NCBI RefSeq assembly: GCF_916618885.1
Contig: NZ_CAKAKH010000001.1
Location: 248,001 to 312,000 of the forward strand
Direction: 5' to 3'
DNA length: 64,000 bases
Source of the DNA: Marinilactibacillus sp. Marseille-P9653
Lineage (GTDB): Bacteria > Bacillota > Bacilli > Lactobacillales > Carnobacteriaceae_A
Numbering within the stretch: position 1 is the first letter of the stretch; each line of letters opens with the position of its first letter. Positions 51,772-60,875 of this stretch are shown in pieces. The translations under genes and the position numbers were made by a program. Below the pieces are notes generated by a model. It saw nothing but the letters and a program-made list of their open reading frames with translations. It had not been told where the DNA came from and ran no database searches.

Positions 51772-52279
51772 ATTTGTTGCCTTCTAATTCAAGCAAGTCC
51801 ATTTTCATCGGTAACCCACCTCGAAAACCTCTAGGTGCACCGTTTTTTGGTCCCACACGGTGACAAGGATAAACAATCTGTAAAGGGTTCTTACCGATAG
51901 CTGTTCCAACTGCCCTGGAATGAGTGGCACCTTTGTTTAACGTAGCTGCAATATCACTGTAGGTGACTGTCTGGCCATAAGGGATCCCAAGCAACGCCTT
52001 CCAAACCATTATCTGAAATGGTGTACCTATGAGTTCGACAGGAAAAGTGAAATTTTCTCTTTTTTTAGAAAGATACTCTTCAAATTGCTGAATATAAAGA
52101 AAAAGTTTTTGATCGTCCCTCGCTAAAGTCGTCTTGAACGGTAAACGACTCACCCAACCTTCAAGTTCCTCTTTATTCTTAGGAGAAGACCCCACAAAAA
52201 TCAATCCATTATTGTTAGCGAGAATGTAAAACGACCAATGGTCATAAACGACTTCTGAAAAGTAAAGTTCTGTCTGCAT
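51770..52279 (-). CDS. ogt: Methylated-DNA-protein cysteine methyltransferase (Ogt)
   Basis: A 169-residue suicide repair enzyme removing alkyl groups from O6-guanine. The acceptor cysteine is in QIVYPCHRVG, preceded by the HTH TYSDIAATLNKGATHSRAVGTAIGKNP, and followed by GFRGGLPMKMDLLELE. The N-terminal domain is of the Ogt type and lacks the Ada regulatory part. GGAGGAACTCGC precedes ATG. It lies 33 bases after the deoxynucleoside kinase gene and may share its transcript. Confidence 0.92.
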   Translation of the reverse strand: MQTELYFSEVVYDHWSFYILANNNGLIFVGSSPKNKEELEGWVSRLPFKTTLARDDQKLFLYIQQFEEYLSKKRENFTFPVELIGTPFQIMVWKALLGIPYGQTVTYSDIAATLNKGATHSRAVGTAIGKNPLQIVYPCHRVGPKNGAPRGFRGGLPMKMDLLELEGNK

Positions 52280-52312
52280 GCGAGTTCCTCCTTACGTTTC
52301 AGTCATCTTTTA

Positions 52313-52951
52313 CTAAATAGAATGCTCAGTCAATGCAGATTTGATTTCTTGCATAACATAAATTTTATCTTCATTGCGGTCAAGATCGATCTTATCAATA
52401 TCAATCACTAATGTAGGGCTTTGATCGTAAGCATTAAACCAATCGTCATAACGACTATGTAATTTAGTATAATACTCCAACAATTCAGGATTACCATCAA
52501 CTTGTTCAAAAGAGCGTCCTCTTTTTTGAATTCTATTCAAATGCGTTTCCAAAGATCCACGCAGATAAATTAATAAATCTGGGGCTTTTTTAGGAATATC
52601 CTGAAGCTCTTCCATCATATTTTCCAGAAGATCTGTATAAAGAATCATTTCAGCCTCACTCATATTGCCTTCTTCATAATTAATTTTAGTAAATAAAGCA
52701 TCTTCATAAATTGAGCGGTCTAAAACATTGTGTCTATGGACTAAGGCCTCTTTGATACTTCTAAAACGCGTATTCAAAAAGAAAATCTGTAAAGAAAAGG
52801 CCCATCTCTTTGGATCAGCATAAAACTTTTCAAGAATAGGATTATCAACTACTTGCTCATAAAAAGCCTTACTTTGAAATTCCTCTGAAATAAATGTTGT
52901 AAATGTACTTTTACCTGCGCCGATCATACCTGCTAAAACGATCACTGACAT
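52313..52951 (-). CDS. Deoxynucleoside kinase (dGK/dAK type)
   Basis: A 212-residue salvage kinase. The P-loop is GMIGAGKST (residues about 7-15), followed by EQVVDNPILEKFYADPKRWAFSLQIFFLNTRF (the substrate base region, about 37-68), LDRSIYEDALFTK with the conserved DRS, and the LID arginines IQKRGRSFEQ. It phosphorylates deoxyguanosine or deoxyadenosine; the two cannot be separated by eye. ATG 52951 follows GAAGGAGATAAG; ATG 52966 lies inside the ribosome-site region and is less likely. Confidence 0.9.
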   Translation of the reverse strand: MSVIVLAGMIGAGKSTFTTFISEEFQSKAFYEQVVDNPILEKFYADPKRWAFSLQIFFLNTRFRSIKEALVHRHNVLDRSIYEDALFTKINYEEGNMSEAEMILYTDLLENMMEELQDIPKKAPDLLIYLRGSLETHLNRIQKRGRSFEQVDGNPELLEYYTKLHSRYDDWFNAYDQSPTLVIDIDKIDLDRNEDKIYVMQEIKSALTEHSI

Positions 52952-52989
52952 CTTATCTCCTTCCATTCTTTAAAAAATACTCCCTAATA

Positions 52990-53391
52990 TCATACCACAG
53001 GAATCTTCCAACTATTATTAAGATTTCTGAAACCTTTCCATTTTATCCAGAAGGTTCTAAAATTGAAGTTATAGTGGTATTACCTGATGGAAGTTTCAGT
53101 ATTCCAATAGGAAGACCAGTTGCTTCAGGAGAAGTTATTAGAGTCTACACTGAGGTAACAAGAGACGGTGAAGAAATGAGAAGTGACGCGGTTGTTATGT
53201 CTGGAGGAAGAGGACAAATTGGAATCGTACCAGGTAGAGATAGTGTTCGTGGACCATCATCTAGACCTAGTGGGTTCTTACCTCAGACTTCTAGTGCAGA
53301 TACAATCACTCTGACAGCTATTGGTTTAGGCTTAATCGGACTTGCTGGAGCATTGTTCTTCAAAAATAGAAAAAGAAAAAATCAAGTATAA
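52990..53391 (+). pseudogene. C-terminal remnant of an LPXTG-anchored surface protein
   Basis: The frame codes a beta-rich stretch, EVIVVLPDGSFSIPIGRPVASGEVIRVYTEV (about 53060-53155), then RGPSSRPSG, then a sortase signal: LPQTSS, a hydrophobic helix (ITLTAIGLGLIGLAGALFF) and KNRKRKNQV. No start or ribosome site fits the front, and the reading frame runs upstream into the antisense of the kinase gene, so the N-terminal bulk is gone. It is the wall-anchor end of a larger Ig-like or Big-repeat adhesin. A sortase gene follows in the opposite direction. Confidence 0.8.
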
Positions 53392-53420
53392 GAATAGTAA
53401 AATGAACTAAGCAAAGACTA

Positions 53421-53460
53421 AAAAAGCCATTACCCTGAAAATTTAGGGTAGTGGCTTTTT
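53421..53460. terminator. Bidirectional terminator
   Basis: AAAAAGCCATTACCCT and AGGGTAGTGGCTTTTT form a 16-base stem with one mismatch, between the convergent surface-protein remnant and sortase. Confidence 0.85.
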
Positions 53461-53480
53461 AGCGTGAAATGAAAATTAGA

Positions 53481-54170
53481 TTAGATAGATTCATTTAAAT
53501 CAAAATAGGAGGCAATTTCTTCTGATTCGTCAACGGGAATAGTGTCTAGTAAGGTGCCTTGAGTTAAAAGTCGTTTATCACCATCATAATTACAGGTAAT
53601 CAAGGTGACCAAGGCTTCATCTGTATCTTCAATTACAGATACTTGCGTGGGGTCAATGATTTTATGGGTAACAATTTCATACACATAAAAATTTGAAGCA
53701 TCTGTCAGATAAACTTTCATACCTGTTTCGGCCCTGTGAAGAGGTGCAAATAGTAAAGTAGGATCTTTCATGTTGTGACTTGCCAGGGAGTAATTGTCTT
53801 GTCCCATTTGTTGATCTTGTTTCATCGTTCCTGCGCCACTCAAAAGGTTGTTGTTTGATAGACCTTTTAAAATAGAAAGGTGCAAGCCGACTTCCGGAAT
53901 GGCAATCGAACCAATCACAGGTAAATCTGAATCAGACAACTGCGCTTTGAGAACGTCTGTTATAGAGACTTCTTCAACGGATTCAAAATCAAAATCCCCA
54001 TCGTAAGAAAGGTTTTGTTCTATATCCGATGTAGTGACTGTTAATGTTTCTGCGCTCCTCCGCTGCACTAAAAGATTTTGCAAAGGTTCTGCAGCTAAGA
54101 ACATAAGACCTAGAATAAGTAAAAAAGCAGCAAGAAAAGAAATGGTTTTGGATTTTGTTTTATCAGACAT
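53481..54170 (-). CDS. srtA: Class A sortase
   Basis: A 229-residue transpeptidase with one N-terminal membrane anchor (about 10-30). The catalytic histidine is in NYSLASHNMKDP, the cysteine in VTLITCNYDGDKRLLTQG, with the arginine four residues later. IPEVGLHLSILKGLSNNNLLSGAGTM is the usual class A central block (about 93-118). It joins LPXTG proteins to peptidoglycan. ATG 54170 (MSDKTKS) follows AAAAGGTGAAATCC; the GTG at 54179 is less likely. The neighbouring LPXTG gene is only a remnant, so it must serve proteins elsewhere. Confidence 0.92.
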   Translation of the reverse strand: MSDKTKSKTISFLAAFLLILGLMFLAAEPLQNLLVQRRSAETLTVTTSDIEQNLSYDGDFDFESVEEVSITDVLKAQLSDSDLPVIGSIAIPEVGLHLSILKGLSNNNLLSGAGTMKQDQQMGQDNYSLASHNMKDPTLLFAPLHRAETGMKVYLTDASNFYVYEIVTHKIIDPTQVSVIEDTDEALVTLITCNYDGDKRLLTQGTLLDTIPVDESEEIASYFDLNESI

Positions 54171-54179
54171 GGATTTCAC

Positions 54180-54404
54180 CTTTTGGATTTAGATTATGAC
54201 GATATACACAGTATACAGTATTTAATGGACATTTGTGTTAAAAAATTGGCTGATTTATAAAACCGGTTCAAGTTTTTCAGTGAAATTCTGATAGTAGAAA
54301 AAAGTTAAAAATAATCGTACGTACTTTAAGCGTATTAGTTGTATACGTCTACATTTTTTCCTTAAGATAGAAAGTAACTAGTCGAACGATTTATAAGGAG
54401 GAGT
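54180..54404. other. Non-coding region between divergent srtA and SDR genes
   Basis: It must contain both promoters. I could not place a convincing -35/-10 pair. AAGGAGGAGT before 54405 is the ribosome site of the SDR gene. Confidence 0.4.
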
Positions 54405-55526
54405 ATGAAAGTGAATCAGAGAACAATTGATAAAGGTATGCCTTTGAACAGTATGAAATTGAAGTTGAAAAAATTAAAAAATCAAGTGATGGTGATCACT
54501 GGAGCAACAAGCGGAATTGGGCTTGTTACTGCAAGAATGGCAGCGGAACAAGGTGTTAAACTAGTACTTGCGGCTCGAAATGAAGAGGCTTTGAATATTC
54601 TTCAAAAAGAGTTGAAAGTAAGGGGAACAGAGTCTGTTTACGTAGTGGCAGATGTTTCTAAGGAAGAAGATATCGATAAAATTGCAGATAGAGCTATTGG
54701 ACACTTTGGTGGATTTGATACTTGGGTAAATAATGCAGGAGTAGCTCTATATGGATATTCTGCAGAGATACCAGTAGAAGATATGCGTCATCTATTTGAT
54801 ATCAATTTCTGGGGTATTGTATACGGAACTAGAAAAGCCGTTGCGCATTACAAAGAAAAAGGAGAACCAGGATCGATTATCAATCTAGGGAGTGTAGTCG
54901 GCAACCGTGCTTTCCCAGTACAATCGATTTATTCTGCCAGTAAACATGCTATCAGAGGATTTACAGATGGAATCCGTATGGAACTTGAAAAAGAGCATGC
55001 GCCGGTCGTTATTTCTCAGATACATCCAGCAAGAGTGGATACACCATATACAGATCACGCAACCAGCTATATCGATAAAAAACCAACACATAAAGGAATT
55101 GTCTACCCACCAGAAAGTGTCGCAGAAGCGATTTTACATGTAGCTGAACATCCAAAACGCGACATGTATGTAGGTACACAAGCAAAATTCTTTTCTATCT
55201 TCGGGATGGTACATCCAAGAATTACGGATAAAATGATGGAAATCAATACATTCCAAACAAACTATGATGATGATCAAGCATCTCCGGCTCCAGAAGCAGG
55301 AAATTTATACGAGTCTAAAGAAGATCTATACGAAAGAGGTAGCAATTTAGGCTGGCATAGACCGAAAAGTCTTATGGTGAAAGCAAAAAAACATCCCGCA
55401 CTTTCAACCATTGGACTTATGACGGTTGGAGCTGCAGTAGCAGCGTTAAAAGTGATAGAAGTTAAAAAAGCAATGGAAGTCAAAAAAGTAATGGAAATCA
55501 AAAAACTCAAAAAAAGCTTATTCTAA
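54405..55526 (+). CDS. Short-chain dehydrogenase/reductase with repetitive lysine-rich tail
   Basis: A 373-residue oxidoreductase. The SDR core occupies about 22-260: nucleotide site TGATSGIG, NNAG (WVNNAGVALYG), and the catalytic YSASK with upstream serine (GSVVGNRAFPVQSIYSASK). The following region (about 260-340) is the extension of SDRs called YqjQ-like or DltE-like. The end is unusual: TIGLMTVGAAVAALKV, a possible membrane or lipid-contact helix, then a lysine-rich tail of near-repeated VKKAME-type units. Substrate is unknown. AAGGAGGAGT precedes ATG. Confidence 0.85.
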   Translation: MKVNQRTIDKGMPLNSMKLKLKKLKNQVMVITGATSGIGLVTARMAAEQGVKLVLAARNEEALNILQKELKVRGTESVYVVADVSKEEDIDKIADRAIGHFGGFDTWVNNAGVALYGYSAEIPVEDMRHLFDINFWGIVYGTRKAVAHYKEKGEPGSIINLGSVVGNRAFPVQSIYSASKHAIRGFTDGIRMELEKEHAPVVISQIHPARVDTPYTDHATSYIDKKPTHKGIVYPPESVAEAILHVAEHPKRDMYVGTQAKFFSIFGMVHPRITDKMMEINTFQTNYDDDQASPAPEAGNLYESKEDLYERGSNLGWHRPKSLMVKAKKHPALSTIGLMTVGAAVAALKVIEVKKAMEVKKVMEIKKLKKSLF

Positions 55527-55533
55527 AAAAATA

Positions 55534-55567
55534 AAAAGCAGGGTGGCTTAAGCTACCCTGCTTTTTT
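55534..55567 (+). terminator. Terminator after the SDR gene
   Basis: AAAAAGCAGGGTGG and CTACCCTGCTTTTT form a stem with one bulge, followed by TT. Confidence 0.85.
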
Positions 55568-55660
55568 AGTCTGAGAGCCCAGTATTTAAAAGTATGACAT
55601 GGACAATTGATTGTTGAAGTAATTATTTTTAGCATCAATCGTAAAAGAGGAGTAAAAAAG

Positions 55661-56398
55661 ATGAAGAGTTTAAATTATGCGCATAGAGGATTCAGCGGAG
55701 AATATCCGGAAAATACCATGATTGCCTTTGAAAAAGCACTTGAGGCAGGAGCTGATGGCATCGAGTTAGACGTACAGCTGACAAGTGACAAAGAGGTCGT
55801 GGTTTTCCATGATGATAAACTGGACCGATTAACCAATGGATCCGGATTTGTAAAGGACCATACATTAGAAGAACTGAACCAATTATCCTTTGATGTAGAA
55901 GAACGAGAAGGTGCAGAGAACTACAAAATTCCAACTTTGAACGAGTACTTAGAGTGGTCAGTAAGTACACCATTGTTAACCAATATAGAGTTAAAAGCCC
56001 TTTCAGGTGAAGATAATGGTCTAGAACAAAAAGTCGTGACAACACTACGTAGTTTTAACTGTATGAATCAAATCTTATTCTCTTCTTTCCACGAAGAAAG
56101 TCTGGCCCGAATAAAACAATTAGCACCTGAGGCTCAAACGGGTTTGCTTGTTTTGGATTGCAGCGAGAAAGAGATTCAAAAAGTTTATGAGATGGGTATA
56201 GATTGCATTCATCCACTCGGAAGCGCTGTAAATGAAACGGTTGTTAAACATATTCATAAAATGGGATTGAAAATTAATGTGTGGACGATTAACGTAGAAG
56301 CGAGTATAAAAGAAGCGCTGGCAAATGAAGTGGATGGTTTGATCACGGATTATCCCAATAGAGTGAGTCACTTACAAAATAATAAAGTGACTCATTAA
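55661..56398 (+). CDS. Glycerophosphodiester phosphodiesterase 1 (cytoplasmic)
   Basis: A 245-residue enzyme starting MKSLNYAHRGFSGEYPENTM. The catalytic set is seen: AHRG (H8, R9), the metal acids in GIELDVQL, and VFHDDKLDRLTNG with the second histidine. It hydrolyses glycerophosphodiesters to glycerol 3-phosphate. There is no signal peptide, so it acts inside. ATG 55661 follows GAGGAGTAAAAAAG. It is very similar to the ugpQ-type gene at 62024 (same first blocks), so the two are recent paralogues. Confidence 0.92.
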   Translation: MKSLNYAHRGFSGEYPENTMIAFEKALEAGADGIELDVQLTSDKEVVVFHDDKLDRLTNGSGFVKDHTLEELNQLSFDVEEREGAENYKIPTLNEYLEWSVSTPLLTNIELKALSGEDNGLEQKVVTTLRSFNCMNQILFSSFHEESLARIKQLAPEAQTGLLVLDCSEKEIQKVYEMGIDCIHPLGSAVNETVVKHIHKMGLKINVWTINVEASIKEALANEVDGLITDYPNRVSHLQNNKVTH

Positions 56399-56510
56399 GC
56401 GTGATGAATTGCTCTTGAAGAAATTAGATAACTCGATAAAGAAGACGTTTGAGACTTATGCAACTGCATAAGTCTTTTTTGACGAAAAATAGATTCCTAT
56501 TAATTCTGCT

Positions 56511-57389
56511 TTAATCCTTGTTTTCAAATTCTTTTAAGTCATCAGTGAAAATGCCATCGGCGCCCATCTCATAAGCATAGAGACCATCCTTGTATGAATT
56601 GATTGTGTATACATGGAGTAATAAATTTTTAGAAGTGATCTCTTCTGAAAAGTCTTTATTTAATGCGGTGTAATTAACGCCTATTCCAGTAGCGTAACTG
56701 GAAACATCAAGCCATTCTTCTGGTGTCAGTTGTGCTGGTGTGTTTTTAAAATTATATAGTTGAATTAAAGGGACTTCAGGTTTGAGCTGATGTATTTTTT
56801 TAAGACTATCAGCACTGAACGATTGTATGAGAATATTTTTCGTTTTTTCCGAATGAGTTAAGAGATTATATTTCTCTAAGAGAGCCAATAGGGTTTCTTC
56901 CATATCTGAATAGAGGTCTGGACTTTTTGTTTCGATATAGTAGTTTGCATCCTGTCCGTATTCTTGAAAGAGCGTCTCTAAACGGACTATCGGGGTGTTT
57001 TCGAACTGCTTGTCTGCTTTGTCTGGATAGGTTTCATTAAACCAGGTCCCGGCATCCAAGTTTTCTATTTCCTCATAGGTATAGTCACTCGCATATCCTT
57101 GGCCATTTGTCGTACGTTCCAGCGTTTCATCGTGCATGACGACCAGTTCACCATCTTTAGTTTGCTGCAAGTCGATTTCTAGATAATCAGCATCCATTTC
57201 AAATGCCATTTGAAATGCGGGTAGAGTATGTTCAGGTGCATAGGCACTAGCCCCCCTATGGGCAATTAGAGCAAAGTTATTAGGTAGCTTAGGAGAAAAT
57301 CTTTTTGAATAAACTGTTGTATAAAGTAAGACAACAATCCCAATACATAAAAATAGAACGATAAAGGCAGAAAGATATTTTCGAAACAT
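56511..57389 (-). CDS. Glycerophosphodiester phosphodiesterase 2 (membrane-anchored, external)
   Basis: A 292-residue enzyme. MFRKYLSAFIVLFLCIGIVVLLY is an uncleaved anchor or signal (about 3-25). The catalytic domain starts LIAHRGASAYAPEHT, with DYLEIDLQQTKDGELVVMHDETLERTTNG and YIETKSP. Unlike the two cytoplasmic copies it would act outside on lipid- or teichoic-acid-derived diesters and feed the ugp importer. ATG 57389 is chosen with AGGAG about 12 bases upstream; the TTG at 57410 is less likely. It is divergent from ugpA. Confidence 0.92.
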   Translation of the reverse strand: MFRKYLSAFIVLFLCIGIVVLLYTTVYSKRFSPKLPNNFALIAHRGASAYAPEHTLPAFQMAFEMDADYLEIDLQQTKDGELVVMHDETLERTTNGQGYASDYTYEEIENLDAGTWFNETYPDKADKQFENTPIVRLETLFQEYGQDANYYIETKSPDLYSDMEETLLALLEKYNLLTHSEKTKNILIQSFSADSLKKIHQLKPEVPLIQLYNFKNTPAQLTPEEWLDVSSYATGIGVNYTALNKDFSEEITSKNLLLHVYTINSYKDGLYAYEMGADGIFTDDLKEFENKD

Positions 57390-57619
57390 AAAATTCAAGT
57401 CTCCTATCAAAGTGTGTTAACTATTAGCATAACGTATAAAGACTGAGTTATATAGGGTATTCACGGTAATTTTACAAAGAATACGCAATCTATAAATATG
57501 TAGTAAAAATTTACAATCTTAACAAAAATACCAAAGGAGAAGAGCTGAAAATTTACATAGCCTTGTTAAGATAATCCTGTTGGAAGAATTGAAAACGGAT
57601 TTTTAATTGGAGGAACGCT
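57390..57619. promoter_or_regulatory. Divergent control region of GDPD 2 and the ugp operon
   Basis: It contains TTTACAAAG (57467 region), TTTACAATCTTAACA (57510-57524) and TTTACAT (57552 region), AT-rich hexamers reminiscent of PhoP boxes (TTAACA-type repeats) but without firm 11-base spacing. A similar TTTACAAAG precedes the last GDPD-like gene (about 62921). A cre-like site lies at 57589-57603. Confidence 0.4.
57589..57603. promoter_or_regulatory. cre-like site (CcpA) before ugpA
   Basis: TTGAAAACGGATTTT fits the consensus WTGNAANCGNWNNCW with one mismatch. Its position just before the ribosome site would suit a repression roadblock. Confidence 0.45.
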
Positions 57620-58531
57620 ATGGAACTCAATCAACAACCACTCATTACTGACAAAGGAAAAGGTATAAACCCAAAAGATAAGAAACGCAAATGGTCTGTA
57701 GAACCTTATATGTATTTAATACCAGCTATTGGAATCTTTTTTATGTTCACATACTGGCCATTCTTGCGAACGATTTACCGTAGTCTATTTCTGACAGATA
57801 ACCGAGGTATTGAAAAAGTCTTTATAGGATTCAAAAATTATACGGATCTATTAACGTCTGCTTCATTTATGAATAGTTTGATGGTCACTATGCAGTACGT
57901 GGTTATCGTCTTGGTTATTGGGATGGGATTTGGCTTTTTAACAGCCGTTTTATGTAACAAAACGTTTCCTGGTATTCGGTTCTTTTCTACTGTATACGCT
58001 ATGCCTATGGCAATTGCTTCCAGTGGGATTGCTATGGTATTTGGAATTATGCTGAATCAAAATATCGGAGCAGTCAATCAGCTGCTGGGAACGAATATCA
58101 ACTGGCTGGCAGATCCGAAATGGGCCTTAATCAGTGTAGCCGTGTTAACAGGGTGGCTTAATAGTGGCATTAATTTTTTGTACTTTAGTGCCGGCATGTC
58201 GAATATCGATAGTAGTTTGTACGAGAGTGCTTCAGTTGATGGAGCAAATGGATGGAATCAGTTTCTCTATATCACATTACCTGGATTGAAGCATATTTCT
58301 TTCTACGTCATTGTTGTCAATATCATTGGAGCTTTTCAATCTTTTGGACAAATTAGAATCCTGACTTCTGGAGGACCCGGGCAATCGACGAATGTCATCG
58401 TACATGATATTTACCGCAATGCTTTTCAGAATTTCAGGTTCGGACTAGCATCAGCAGAATCAGTCATTTTATTTATCATTATTTCTATTTTAACTGTGCT
58501 GATGTTTAGAACACAGAGAAAGGGGAATTAA
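57620..58531 (+). CDS. ugpA: sn-glycerol-3-phosphate/diester ABC transporter permease UgpA
   Basis: A 303-residue permease with six helices. The binding-protein-dependent EAA loop is YESASVDGANGWNQFLYITLPGLK (about 203-226). The order A-E-B-C-Q is that of a ugp operon, and flanking GDPD genes support glycerophosphodiester or glycerol-3-phosphate uptake rather than a sugar. TTGGAGGAACGCT precedes ATG. Confidence 0.88.
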   Translation: MELNQQPLITDKGKGINPKDKKRKWSVEPYMYLIPAIGIFFMFTYWPFLRTIYRSLFLTDNRGIEKVFIGFKNYTDLLTSASFMNSLMVTMQYVVIVLVIGMGFGFLTAVLCNKTFPGIRFFSTVYAMPMAIASSGIAMVFGIMLNQNIGAVNQLLGTNINWLADPKWALISVAVLTGWLNSGINFLYFSAGMSNIDSSLYESASVDGANGWNQFLYITLPGLKHISFYVIVVNIIGAFQSFGQIRILTSGGPGQSTNVIVHDIYRNAFQNFRFGLASAESVILFIIISILTVLMFRTQRKGN

Positions 58532-58532
58532 G

Positions 58533-59432
58533 TTGGCTGTTCATATAGAAGAAAGTACGCAACCATTTGTTTTAGATAAAGAACAATTAGCCTTAATCAA
58601 AAAGCAGGAAATGAAACAGAATTTAACTAAATTCATGCTGCTCGGAATCAATATCATATTAGTCAGTATTGTACTATTTCCACTACTTTACGCTGTTACA
58701 ATGTCACTGAAATCACCATCAGAAGTTTACCGTTCAACGTTTCAATTTTTACCAGAGACGTGGCAGTTCTCTAATTACAGAGATGCATTTAATGTAGCGC
58801 CTTTAGGAAGGTATATCTTCAACTCTTTCGTCGTAGCATTAGCCATTACGGGCGGTCAGTTAGTTTCAGGAGCACTTGCAGCCTTCTCGTTTGAGTTCTT
58901 AGACTCTAAAGGAAAAGAAGTGATGTTCGCTTTAGTTCTAGCTACTTTAATGGTTCCAGGAGAAGCAACGATTGTCTCTAATTATCTGCAAATTAGTCAG
59001 TGGGGATGGTTAGATAGTTTTCCGGCACTGATTGTACCGTTCTTGACTTCGGCAACAACGATCTTTTTGTTCAGACAATTCTTCAAAAGTTTTCCGATTG
59101 CATTATATGAATCAGCTAAAATAGATGGTTGTAGTAATTTGCGCTTTATTTTCCAGATACTTCTACCCTTGAGTAAACCAGCAATAGGAGCCGTATCTGT
59201 AAATGCATTTATCAATGCCTGGAATATGTATATGTGGCCGCTACTCGTATCCGGATCGGATAAATACCGGACAGTACAGATAGGCGTTAGCATGATGAAC
59301 AGCGTAGATTCGGAATCGATTGTGCTGATGTTAGCGGGAGTGGTTATCGTATTAATCCCGTCACTACTGATTTTTGTTGTTGGACAAAAATCACTCGTTA
59401 AAGGTCTGTTTTCAGGTTCAGTTAAAGGTTAA
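58533..59432 (+). CDS. ugpE: sn-glycerol-3-phosphate/diester ABC transporter permease UgpE
   Basis: A 299-residue partner permease with six helices. It has the EAA loop YESAKIDGCSNLRFIFQILLPLSKPA (about 190-215) and NAWNMYMWPLLV late in the chain, usual for the UgpE/MalG branch. The start is TTG 58533, immediately after the ugpA stop, with AAAGGGGAATTAAG inside the end of ugpA, so the genes are translationally coupled. Confidence 0.88.
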   Translation: MAVHIEESTQPFVLDKEQLALIKKQEMKQNLTKFMLLGINIILVSIVLFPLLYAVTMSLKSPSEVYRSTFQFLPETWQFSNYRDAFNVAPLGRYIFNSFVVALAITGGQLVSGALAAFSFEFLDSKGKEVMFALVLATLMVPGEATIVSNYLQISQWGWLDSFPALIVPFLTSATTIFLFRQFFKSFPIALYESAKIDGCSNLRFIFQILLPLSKPAIGAVSVNAFINAWNMYMWPLLVSGSDKYRTVQIGVSMMNSVDSESIVLMLAGVVIVLIPSLLIFVVGQKSLVKGLFSGSVKG

Positions 59433-59473
59433 TGATATAAAAATAATCGTACACAAAAAAAGGAGAAAAAATA

Positions 59474-60856
59474 ATGAAAAAACTAAATTGGATTCAAACA
59501 CTTGCTTTATCCGCAACAAGTTTACTTGCTCTTGGGGCATGTTCAACTGGCGACGCAGATACAGAAGCTCAGGCTGAAGATACGGGAATCAAGCAATCAG
59601 AGACTGTCACTGAAGACGCGTCAGCTGAAGGCCAAACGATTACGTTCTGGCATGCAATGGGTGGTGCTGGTGGAGAAGCACTTGAAGCGATCGTAGATAA
59701 CTTCAATGAAACAAACGATCAAGACATCACCGTCGTATCTGAATTCCAAGGAACATATGATGACGCAATCACAAAATTGAGAAGTGCTTCCTTAGGAAAC
59801 ATGGAGGCTGATGTCGTTCAGATTTATGATATTGGAACACGGTATATGATCGATTCTGATTTGACGATTCCAATGCAACAGTTTATCGATGCAGAAAGCT
59901 ATGATGTTTCTCAAATCGAGCCGAATATTGCTGCTTACTATACTGTAGAAGACAACTTATACTCTATGCCTTTCAATTCTTCTACACCTGTTCTTTATTA
60001 TAATGAAGCATTATTTGAAGCAGCTGGTATTGAAGAAGCGCCGTCTACATTAGCGGAAATTGGTGAGATGCAAGATGCTTTAACTGAAGCAGGTGCGCAA
60101 ATGCCGATTTCATTGACTATATATGGTTGGTTTGTAGAACAATTCATTGCTAAACAAGGACAAGAATTTGTAAACAATGGAAATGGTCGTGAAGCGATTC
60201 CGACAGAAGTAGAATTCATTGAAAATGGCGCAATGCAAAATATTCTTGAAGAATGGTATGCGCTATATGAGTCAGGCGCAGCGCCGAATGTTGGACGTGA
60301 CGGAGGGTCTCCTGAGTTCGTATCTGGTCAGTCTGCAATGATGATCGGTTCAACTTCTAGTCTTTCTTCTATAATGAGTGAGGTCGGTGGAGAGTTTGAA
60401 GTTGGAACAGCTTATCTTCCTGCTATTTCTGAAGAAGATCAAGGTGGCGTATCAATCGGTGGTGCATCTGTATGGGCTATGGATAACGAAGACTCAGATA
60501 AGGCACAAGCTTCTTGGGAATTTATTAAATATCTTGTGACGCCAGAAATTCAAGCTGAATGGGCTTCCGCAACAGGCTATTTCCCAATTACAACAGCGAC
60601 TCACGAAGAAGAAGTATTTAAACAAAATATCGAAGAATTCCCACAATTCCAAACAGCCATTGACCAGTTACATGCTTCTAATCCAGAATCTCAAGGTGCT
60701 TTCCTAAGTGTCTTTCCAGAAGCGCGTCAAATTGTTGAAAATGAAATTGAGAATATGCTAAATGGTTCAGCTACTCCCGAATCAGCTGCTCAAGAAATGG
60801 CTGATCAGATCAACGAAGCGTTAGAGAACTATAACTTAGTAAATTCCCCCGAGTAA
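59474..60856 (+). CDS. ugpB: Substrate-binding lipoprotein UgpB
   Basis: A 460-residue lipoprotein with signal ending LLALGAC (Cys23) and an acidic linker (about 25-55). The binding domain starts TITFWHAMGGAGGEALEAIVDNFNE, as in UgpB of E. coli, where WHxMxG..G contacts glycerol phosphate; LRSASLGNMEADVVQIYDIG and YSMPFNSSTPVLYYNEALFEAAG are further UgpB blocks (all given in short form). It hands substrate to UgpAE. AAAGGAGAAAAAATA precedes ATG. Confidence 0.9.
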   Translation: MKKLNWIQTLALSATSLLALGACSTGDADTEAQAEDTGIKQSETVTEDASAEGQTITFWHAMGGAGGEALEAIVDNFNETNDQDITVVSEFQGTYDDAITKLRSASLGNMEADVVQIYDIGTRYMIDSDLTIPMQQFIDAESYDVSQIEPNIAAYYTVEDNLYSMPFNSSTPVLYYNEALFEAAGIEEAPSTLAEIGEMQDALTEAGAQMPISLTIYGWFVEQFIAKQGQEFVNNGNGREAIPTEVEFIENGAMQNILEEWYALYESGAAPNVGRDGGSPEFVSGQSAMMIGSTSSLSSIMSEVGGEFEVGTAYLPAISEEDQGGVSIGGASVWAMDNEDSDKAQASWEFIKYLVTPEIQAEWASATGYFPITTATHEEEVFKQNIEEFPQFQTAIDQLHASNPESQGAFLSVFPEARQIVENEIENMLNGSATPESAAQEMADQINEALENYNLVNSPE

Positions 60857-60875
60857 TTAAAAGGAGCGTGTATGC

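Noticed and set aside
52903..53000. Upstream extension of the LPXTG protein frame
   Set aside because: It is antisense to the start of the deoxynucleoside kinase gene and has no coding features.
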